Shown piece after piece: positions 8,134 to 12,895 of a DNA stretch of 12,895 bases. The notes below the pieces were generated by a model. That model was not told the origin of the DNA. It searched no databases and worked only from the letters and a program-made list of their open reading frames with translations. Each line of letters begins with the position of its first letter. Within the stretch, counting starts at the first letter, position 1. The DNA comes from Myxococcota bacterium (lineage in GTDB: Bacteria; Myxococcota; Polyangia; GCA-2747355; JAKLHH01). A program made the translations under genes and the position numbers. The stretch lies in the NCBI GenBank assembly GCA_022710245.1, contig JAKLHH010000085.1, positions 1-12,895 of the forward strand. Direction: 5' to 3'.

Positions 8134-8610
8134 TCAGCGCACGAACGCGGCCTCGCGGCGGGCGAGCGCGTCGGCGAGGCGCACGCGGTGCGGCGGCACG
8201 AACGGCTCGGGGAGCGCGTCCGGGCGGTGCCAGGCGAGCGCGAGCGTCTCGTCGCAGAGCGCGGGCGCGCCGGCCACCACGCGGCACTCGAAGGTGCAGC
8301 TCACGTAGTGGACGAGCTCGCCGTCCGGGTAGCGGGTGTACTGCCGCAGCGTCGGATCGCTGTACACGCCGACCAGGCGCACCACCTCGACCTCGTAGCC
8401 GGTCTCCTCGCGCACCTCGCGCGCGAGCGCCTGGACCAGGCTCTCTCCGGGCTCGACCCCGCCGCCGGGCAGGCCCCAGTGACCGTTGTCCGCGCGCTGC
8501 TGCAGGAGCACGCGGCCCTGGTCGTCGAGGACGAGCGCGGTGACCGCGAGCCGCAGGCGGTCGGGGCGGCACGAGCCGGGATCGGGGTAGGCGTCGAGGG
8601 GCGGGCCCAT
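8134..8610 (-). CDS. Nudix hydrolase
   Basis: The 158-residue protein has a full Nudix box at residues 50-72: G50, E56, R64-E65-V66, E68-E69, G71, Y72 (pattern GX5EX7REUXEEXGU). This site binds divalent metal and cleaves nucleoside diphosphate derivatives. The preceding strand VTALVLDDQGRVLLQQR and the HWGLPGG turn are typical. The later segment SDPTLRQYTRYPDGELVHYV resembles members of unsettled substrate preference, so I do not choose between MutT-like house-cleaning and sugar-nucleotide or ADP-ribose hydrolysis. It is cytoplasmic, with no signal peptide. The ATG at 8610 has no clear Shine-Dalgarno. The gene is divergent from the DUF72 gene across a 199-bp repeat-bearing gap, and rnpB follows 89 bp after its stop. 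Confidence 0.92.
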   Translation of the reverse strand: MGPPLDAYPDPGSCRPDRLRLAVTALVLDDQGRVLLQQRADNGHWGLPGGGVEPGESLVQALAREVREETGYEVEVVRLVGVYSDPTLRQYTRYPDGELVHYVSCTFECRVVAGAPALCDETLALAWHRPDALPEPFVPPHRVRLADALARREAAFVR

Positions 8611-8672
8611 GCGGGCTCAGTCTGACAGCCGTCGGGGGGAGCGTCCAGCGCACCAGGCGCGCGTGCCTCGGG

Positions 8673-8796
8673 GGCTGGGCGGCGGCGACCCGCCGCGGCT
8701 GGGCGCGACCCGGCGGGGCGGGCGTGGCGCGACGGTGGCTGGGCGCGACCCGTCGGGGCGGGCGGCGCGAGGGTGGCTGGGCCCGACCCTGCGGGG
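8673..8796. repeat. Imperfect 38-40 bp tandem repeat in a divergent intergenic region
   Basis: Units begin with GGCTGGGCGCGACCC or a close variant at 8673 (24 bp, diverged), 8697 (40 bp), 8737 (38 bp) and 8775 (about 22 bp). The two full units share the core CGGGGCGGGCG. The array fills most of the gap between the divergent Nudix and DUF72 genes and ends about 14 bp before the DUF72 start, so it must cover or abut their promoters. No clear -10 or -35 is visible in it. Confidence 0.7.
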
Positions 8797-8809
8797 GCAT
8801 ACTTCCGGG

Positions 8810-9541
8810 ATGGCGGAGCTGCGGGTCGGGACCTCGGGGTGGCACTACGAGCACTGGGCGGGGCTCTTCTACCCGGCCGAGCTGCCGAGGACGCGCTGGT
8901 TCGAGCACTACGCCACCTGCTTCGACACGGTGGAGCTCAACAACACCTTCTATCGTCTGCCGGGCCCGGCCGCGTTCGAGGCCTGGCGAGCGCAGGCGCC
9001 GCCCGGCTTCCTCTATGCGGTGAAGTTCAGCCGCTACGGCACCCACATGCGCAAGCTCCTCGAGCCGACAGAGCCCATCGCGCGGTTCCTCTCCGGGGCC
9101 GAGCGGCTCGGCGCCGCGCTCGGGCCGGTCCTCGTCCACCTGCCGCCGAGGTGGAAGGTCAACACGCCCCGCCTCGACGAGTTCCTGGCAGCGGCGACGG
9201 CCACGGGGCACCGCTGGGCGGTGGAGCTGCGCGACTCGAGCTGGCTCTGCCCCGAGGTCTACGCGGTGCTGCGACGCCACGGGGCGGCGCTCTGCCAGCA
9301 CGATCTCCTCGACGGCCACCCGGCGGAGCTCACGGCGGACTGGGTCTACCTGCGCTACCACGGGCGAACCGCGGCGGGGCCCTGCAGCGGCTGCTACAGC
9401 AGGCCGCAGCTCCGCGCGCAGGCGCGGCGGCTGCGCAAGCTCCTCGACGCCGGGCTCGACGTCTACGCCTACTTCAACAACGACGTGGGTGGCCACGCCC
9501 CGGCCAACGCGGCGGACCTGCTCCGCACCCTGCGCGAGTAG
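8810..9541 (+). CDS. DUF72 (YecE-like) protein
   Basis: The 243-residue protein matches the DUF72 family along its length, at about the family's usual size. It opens with LRVGTSGWHYEHWAGLFYP and continues with TVELNNTFYRLP, FLYAVKFSRYGTHM, LGPVLVHLPPRW, RWAVELRDSSWL, VYLRYHGR and YAYFNNDVGGHAPANA, the order expected for this TIM-barrel-like family. Its biochemical role is not established. ATG 8810 is chosen because it places the conserved G-T-S-G-W block at residue 7; the longer open frame upstream lies in the tandem repeat. The Shine-Dalgarno is weak. The protein is probably cytoplasmic, with no signal peptide, and forms a single-gene unit. Confidence 0.92.
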   Translation: MAELRVGTSGWHYEHWAGLFYPAELPRTRWFEHYATCFDTVELNNTFYRLPGPAAFEAWRAQAPPGFLYAVKFSRYGTHMRKLLEPTEPIARFLSGAERLGAALGPVLVHLPPRWKVNTPRLDEFLAAATATGHRWAVELRDSSWLCPEVYAVLRRHGAALCQHDLLDGHPAELTADWVYLRYHGRTAAGPCSGCYSRPQLRAQARRLRKLLDAGLDVYAYFNNDVGGHAPANAADLLRTLRE

Positions 9542-9652
9542 CGCTGGCGGTGCGGAGGGAACAACCGACCCCAGGGCGAGGAGGCCGGCCCCAGCTCGTC
9601 CTTGCCGATCCGCTGGCTTGCGCTGGCACTCGCCTCGCAACAGCAGCCTGCC

Positions 9653-10201
9653 ATGACTACCCGCAGCGGTCTCTTCCGCCGGCTCGGCGTCCTCGCCCTC
9701 GGCTCGCTCCTCATCGCCTGCGCGGGTGAGCGGCCACCCACCGGCCAGGCTGACCTCGGCGTGACGCCCGGTCACGACTGGGGCGGTGGGTTCCAGGTGG
9801 ACACGGACCACGCGGCCGGCGAGGGCGGCGTCGCCGACGGGCTCGCCGTGCACGAGGGCGGTGGCTGCCCGCAGGTGACGGCGGGGACCTACACCGGGAC
9901 GCTCGCCGGCTCGTACACGGGCACGATCTCCTTCAAGGTGGCCGCCGGCGCGGGCGGGCTCACCGTCGAGAGCGGCGCCGTGGTGGTGACCAAGAGCGGC
10001 GGCGGCGCCACCACCTTTCCGTTCGTGCTGCCCGGGCTGACCTGCGGCGCGCTGCACAGCGCGCTCGGCCGGCCGCCGGGCTCGACGGGCGGCACCGACC
10101 TGCGCGGCACCCTCGACGGGACCTTCACCGCGCCGGGCACCTTCAAGGGCGCCTGGAACCTGCCGGGCGACGCGACGGGCACCTTCAAGGCGAAGCTCTG
10201 A
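9653..10201 (+). CDS. Small lipoprotein, function unknown (182 aa)
   Basis: I do not recognise the mature part. The N-terminus is a clear lipoprotein signal: basic residues R4, R9 and R10, a hydrophobic core and the lipobox LIAC with C23. A Gly/Asp-rich linker follows (about 24-70). The C-terminal part contains recurring Gly-Thr strands: GTYTGTLAGSYTGTISFKV, GTLDGTFTAPGTFKGAWNL and GTFKAKL at the end. This suggests a beta-sandwich or short beta-repeat domain. Two cysteines in the mature domain (in GGGCPQV and GLTCGAL) could form a disulphide. ATG 9653 is preferred to the upstream TTG 9602 because it starts directly at the signal peptide. The Shine-Dalgarno is poor. It is convergent with the endopeptidase gene. 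Confidence 0.75.
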   Translation: MTTRSGLFRRLGVLALGSLLIACAGERPPTGQADLGVTPGHDWGGGFQVDTDHAAGEGGVADGLAVHEGGGCPQVTAGTYTGTLAGSYTGTISFKVAAGAGGLTVESGAVVVTKSGGGATTFPFVLPGLTCGALHSALGRPPGSTGGTDLRGTLDGTFTAPGTFKGAWNLPGDATGTFKAKL

Positions 10202-10250
10202 GGCGACGGGACGGCGGGCGTCTTCGGCTGGCGCAGCTCTCCGTCCGCTG

Positions 10251-10550
10251 GCGCCTAGGGTCGGGCCGATCAGTTAACCCCTCGGGCACTCGAGGCTGGC
10301 GGTGTCCTCGGCCCACTCGGCCCATGGACCTGATCGGGAAGGCGCCGGGCGCGAGTCGCGCTCGGGGCCGATTCGTCGAGCGTTCGTCGTCGGTGCTGGA
10401 GCAGGCTCTTCTGGCGCTCGACGAGGGTCCATGGGCCGAGTCGGCCTCGGCTCTCGGGATGGAGGCCACCGCCGACAGTCGCGCACGGGGGGGGGCCGAG
10501 CGAGCGTGTTGGCTCGCTAACTGAACGGCATTGCGCCTAGGGTCGGGCCG
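10251..10550. repeat. Structured inverted-repeat segment flanked by an 18-bp direct repeat
   Basis: Between two convergent genes, GCGCCTAGGGTCGGGCCG occurs twice as a perfect direct repeat (10251-10268 and 10533-10550). Inside lie nested inverted repeats: TCAGTTA (10270-10276) with TAACTGA (10518-10524); ACTCGGCCCATGGACC (10315-10330) with GGTCCATGGGCCGAGT (10426-10441), extending to 21 bp with one mismatch; and TCGTCGAGCG (10373-10382) with CGCTCGACGA (10415-10424), abutting the previous arm. A run of nine G occurs at 10487-10495. The right direct repeat covers the stop codon of the endopeptidase gene. No transposase or credible ORF is present. It could be a small non-autonomous element, a structured RNA or a two-way terminator. 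Confidence 0.65.
10499..10518 (-). terminator. Hairpin downstream of the endopeptidase gene
   Basis: AGCGAGC (10499-10505) and GCTCGCT (10512-10518) form a perfect 7-bp stem with a 6-base loop, 18 bp beyond the stop of the minus-strand gene. No T-run follows on the minus strand; the next bases are C-rich. It also lies within the larger inverted-repeat segment. Confidence 0.35.
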
Positions 10551-11952
10551 GGAGGAGCTCTCCGTCGGCCAGGGTCAGCGGGTGGGCGAGCCGCGGCTGC
10601 TCGAGGGGCACGCTGCTCGCCGCGCTCTTCGCGGCGGCCTTCGCCTGGTAGGCCGCGTAGGCCTCGGCCGCATAGCTCGCGTAGGTCGTCGTCCAGGTGC
10701 TCATGTGCATGTGGTGGTGATGGTAGTAGTACCAGCCGTTGCCGGTGTTGGTCGGCTCGTAGCCCAGCTTGGAGGTGAAGTAGCCGAGGACCTCGGCGCT
10801 GATGGTGCCCGCCTGGTAGAGCTGCTGCGCCTGCGCCTTCAGCAGCGCGCCGATCTGCCCGTCGACGCCGATCACCCGCACCCGGTCGCTCTCGAAGAGC
10901 TTGGCGATGAAGAGCGTGGTGCGCGGGACGTCGAGCCAGCTCGGGTAGCCGGTGCAGTGGTACTGCTCGACCCCTCCCGAGGTGTGCTCGCAGACCGGGT
11001 TCAGGTAGTTGTTGCCGGCGCCGAGCTGGAAGTACGCCATGTCAATGTCGCGGCCGTAGTCGTGCGAGCCCGCCGGGTGGCGCGGCGAGCCGTTGTCCTT
11101 CGGCATCGAGCCGTCGGCCATGCTCATGTCGCCGAGGCCGAGCGGGTAGCTCCCCGGCAGCAGGCAGGCCACCGAGGCCGCCGCGTACTTCACCAGCATG
11201 GTCGTGTCGCGCCGCAGGGTGCTGAACGCGGTGCCGTTGGTGGCCACGTAGGTGTCGGTCTGCGTCGGCCAGAAGAGCCCGAGCTGCGCGCAGGTCGCGT
11301 CGCCGCCCGTGCAGTCGCGAGGGGGCACGCTGGCGCAGGCGGGTCCCGGCGCCGGGGTGGACGTGCCAGCGGGGCAGCCGGTCGCGTCGACGACGGCGCC
11401 GGACGGCGTCTGCGGACACTGGTCAGCGCTGTTCGCGACGCCGTCGCGATCGGTGTCGTCGCTGTCCTTGAGCTGGCCGCCCGCGCAGCCGAGCCAGTCG
11501 CCCCCGGTCCAGACCGCGGCGCCAGCCGGCGTCTCGCTGCAGAGGTCCTTCACGTCGGGGACGCCGTCTCCGTCGCTGTCGGGCAGCGGACAGCCGGTCG
11601 CGTCGACGCCGGCGCCCCAGGGCGTGCCCGGGCACGCGTCCTTCGTGTTGACCACGCCGTCGCGGTCGCTGTCGGTGGCGTTCTTGTACTGGCCGCCCGC
11701 GCAGCCCGCCCACGCCCCGCCGGTCCACACCTTGGCGCCCTTCGGCGTCTTGCTGCACTGGTCGAGGCTGTTCGCCACGCCGTCCTCGTCCTCGTCGGTG
11801 GCCGAGATGCGAGTCATCGCGCGCGGCGGCTCCGGCGCGCGGACCGCGGCGTGCTCCTCGGGAGACGAGGGGCCGCAGCCGAGCGCGCTCGCGCAGCTCG
11901 CCGTGAGGATGATGCCGACGTGCCAGTACCGCGAAGCTCTCTTGCCCTTCAC
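10537..11952 (-). CDS. Lipoprotein with four TSP3 repeats and a MepA-like murein endopeptidase domain
   Basis: This is a 471-residue exported protein. A signal sequence leads to a lipobox-like ALGC (C26; its -3 residue is atypical). Four thrombospondin type 3 calcium-binding repeats follow at residues 53-66, 94-107, 125-138 and 166-179 (pattern DxDxDGVxNxxDxC). They form two halves with an exact 72-residue period: D53/D125, W76/W148, C84/C156, C121/C193. The C-terminal domain matches LAS-type metallopeptidases such as penicillin-insensitive endopeptidase MepA: SHDYGRDIDMAY gives H297 and D304 with H-x6-D spacing, and HHHHMHM supplies the third zinc ligand, probably H416. These enzymes cut peptide cross-links in peptidoglycan, so a periplasmic wall-remodelling role is inferred. 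The GTG start at 11952 has a strong Shine-Dalgarno, and a promoter lies about 80 bp upstream. The substrate bond has not been tested. Confidence 0.88.
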   Translation of the reverse strand: MKGKRASRYWHVGIILTASCASALGCGPSSPEEHAAVRAPEPPRAMTRISATDEDEDGVANSLDQCSKTPKGAKVWTGGAWAGCAGGQYKNATDSDRDGVVNTKDACPGTPWGAGVDATGCPLPDSDGDGVPDVKDLCSETPAGAAVWTGGDWLGCAGGQLKDSDDTDRDGVANSADQCPQTPSGAVVDATGCPAGTSTPAPGPACASVPPRDCTGGDATCAQLGLFWPTQTDTYVATNGTAFSTLRRDTTMLVKYAAASVACLLPGSYPLGLGDMSMADGSMPKDNGSPRHPAGSHDYGRDIDMAYFQLGAGNNYLNPVCEHTSGGVEQYHCTGYPSWLDVPRTTLFIAKLFESDRVRVIGVDGQIGALLKAQAQQLYQAGTISAEVLGYFTSKLGYEPTNTGNGWYYYHHHHMHMSTWTTTYASYAAEAYAAYQAKAAAKSAASSVPLEQPRLAHPLTLADGELLPARP

Positions 11953-11954
11953 AG

Positions 11955-11963
11955 ATCACCTCC
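11955..11963 (-). promoter_or_regulatory. Strong Shine-Dalgarno fixing a GTG start
   Basis: The minus strand reads GGAGGTGAT, a nine-base match to the 16S rRNA anti-Shine-Dalgarno, 2 bp before GTG 11952 (6 bp from the GGAGG core). It settles the start and is much stronger than other ribosome binding sites in the window, suggesting efficient translation. Confidence 0.85.
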
Positions 11964-12032
11964 GGGTGAGGCGCGCGCGGCGCCGGGCCGCCGACGGTGC
12001 GCTCCGAGACGCTCTCTCCTGCAGACGCCGGC

Positions 12033-12061
12033 AACATAGGAGGCGCCACGGGGCGTGACAA
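12033..12061 (-). promoter_or_regulatory. Putative sigma-70 promoter of the endopeptidase gene
   Basis: On the minus strand TTGTCA (complement of 12056-12061, 5 of 6) is followed by exactly 17 bp and TATGTT (complement of 12033-12038, 4 of 6). Transcription would start near 12026, giving a leader of about 74 bases before GTG 11952. Both hexamers stand out from the GC-rich surroundings. Confidence 0.6.
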
Positions 12062-12249
12062 TGCGGCAAGAGTCGGCGGCGAGGGCGCGGCGCGCGGCGA
12101 AACGCCACACGGTCGCTTGCGCTCCAGCGACGAGTGTTGCTACACCGGAGCTCCGGCGCAGATCGGCGGGGCGCCCGCGGCGGGGAGCACGAGCTGCTGC
12201 GGCGTGTGGCCTCGGATGCGGCGCGCGGCGACGACAAGGAGAGCTCTCG

Positions 12250-12736
12250 ATGATCAAGGAACCCTCCATGGTCGAGCTCCTGCTCACGCGGCTCGCGGGC
12301 CGCGTCCTCGCGGGCGGCTACGCTCGCTACGCGGCGAGCCTCGGGCTCCGAGGAGACGAGCGCGTCCTCGACTTCGGCTGCGGCGCGGGGAACCTCTCGG
12401 TGCACCTCGCGCGGCGCCTCTTCGCCTGCGGCGACCTCCGCGCGCTGGAGATCCCGGAGGCCTCGCAGGGACGTCATCGTCTGCCACTTCGTCCTCCACG
12501 ACCTCGAGGCGGGCGACCGCGCCGAGCTGGTCGCGCACCTGCTGCGCAAGCTCGCACCAGGCGGCCGGGTGATCCTGCGCGAGCCGCTCTCCGCCATCTC
12601 CGAGGACGAGCTGCGGCGCCTGCTGACGCGCGGCGGGCTCCTCGAGGCGCAGGGGAGCGTGGAGCGCGTGCTCCACATGGGGCCGTGCTACGCGGCGGTC
12701 TACCTGGATCGCAGGCCGACCGCGGCCGCGAGCTGA
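12250..12736 (+). pseudogene. Decayed SAM-dependent methyltransferase
   Basis: ATG 12250 has a Shine-Dalgarno AAGGAG (12236-12241). The first frame encodes a class I methyltransferase start with motif I VLDFGCGAGNLSVHLARRL, then jumps straight to FACGDLRALEIPEAS. In this fold those blocks are normally separated by about 30-40 residues containing the acidic SAM-ribose residue, so an internal deletion is likely. Near 12466-12470 (CAGGG) the reading shifts by one base. The rest continues in another frame, starting DVIVCHFVLHDLEAGDRAEL, through LLRKLAPGGRVILREPL and LLTRGGLLEA, to TGA at 12734-12736. Removing one G from the GGG run would rejoin the frames. Both lesions together argue for a dead gene; the frameshift alone could be an assembly error. 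Its former substrate is unknown. Confidence 0.75.
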
Positions 12737-12780
12737 GCTCGGCTCACGGGCCGTCGCGCTCGACGACGCGCCGCGACCGT

Positions 12781-12895
12781 TGACGGCTGCTGGTGACGGC
12801 TGCTGGTGACGGCTGCTGGTGACGGCTGCTGGTGACGGCTGCTGGTGACGGCTGCTGGTGAAGGCGGCTGGTGACGTCTGCTGGTGACGGCGGCT
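12781..12895. repeat. 13-bp tandem repeat (minisatellite), at least 8.8 copies, cut by window end
   Basis: The unit TGACGGCTGCTGG begins at 12781 and recurs every 13 bp. Units 1-6 (12781-12858) are identical; unit 7 (12859) and unit 8 (12872) each carry substitutions, and unit 9 is cut by the window end. A 13-bp period cannot keep a reading frame, so the array is non-coding. There are no unique spacers, which excludes CRISPR. It begins 45 bp after the methyltransferase remnant. Confidence 0.95.

Noticed and set aside
10302..10524. Short open frames inside the inverted-repeat segment
   Set aside because: Several overlapping frames on both strands are open, none with a ribosome binding site or recognisable sequence; the structure is at the nucleic-acid level.
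10531..12039. 502-codon plus-strand open frame opposite the endopeptidase gene
   Set aside because: It is a shadow: no domains, Val/Arg/Ala-rich, while the minus strand has TSP3 repeats, zinc-ligand motifs, a strong Shine-Dalgarno and a promoter.
12781..12895. CRISPR array or Chi-site cluster
   Set aside because: Units are contiguous without spacers, so it is not CRISPR. GCTGGTGA recurs and is one base from E. coli Chi, but Chi sequences differ between lineages and the match follows from the repeat itself.

Overview
The window is very GC-rich, with strong third-position G/C bias in every gene. It carries lipoproteins, a multihaem c-type cytochrome, thrombospondin type 3 repeats and a bacterial type A RNase P RNA. 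Together these suggest a Gram-negative bacterium of the Myxococcota or a related former deltaproteobacterial group. This is an inference from gene style; no ribosomal marker is present to prove it.

Layout. 1-467 is gene-free: a 51-bp tandem repeat followed by leader sequence. 468-5409 is a tightly packed plus-strand cassette of three genes: a nine-haem lipoprotein cytochrome, a one-pass membrane protein with a malectin-like domain, and a GT-C type polytopic glycosyltransferase. The genes are separated by +2 bp and -4 bp, so they are almost certainly co-translated. 5526-5741 encodes a 71-residue protein of unknown role. 5896-7509 encodes a CoA-transferase/acetyl-CoA hydrolase family protein with a convincing signal peptide, which is unexpected for an enzyme of acyl-CoA chemistry. 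7577-8044 (minus) is rnpB, with its own promoter and a closing terminal helix running into a U-tract. Upstream of rnpB on the same strand is a Nudix hydrolase (8134-8610), divergent from a DUF72 protein (8810-9541). A small lipoprotein (9653-10201) follows.

10202-10536 lies between convergent genes and holds an elaborate inverted-repeat structure flanked by an 18-bp direct repeat. 10537-11952 (minus) encodes a lipoprotein with four TSP3 calcium-binding repeats and a MepA/LAS-type murein endopeptidase domain, driven by a recognisable promoter and a near-perfect Shine-Dalgarno. 12250-12736 is a decayed SAM methyltransferase gene (internal deletion plus frameshift). The window ends inside a 13-bp tandem repeat.

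How the parts may work together. The cytochrome, malectin-like protein and glycosyltransferase look like one envelope unit, perhaps a redox surface protein made together with a glycan-binding partner and a glycan-transferring enzyme. This is the best candidate for something undescribed. The rest is a mixture of housekeeping (rnpB, Nudix, DUF72) and envelope genes (two lipoproteins, one a likely peptidoglycan hydrolase). I saw no CRISPR array, phage, transposase, tRNA or rRNA.
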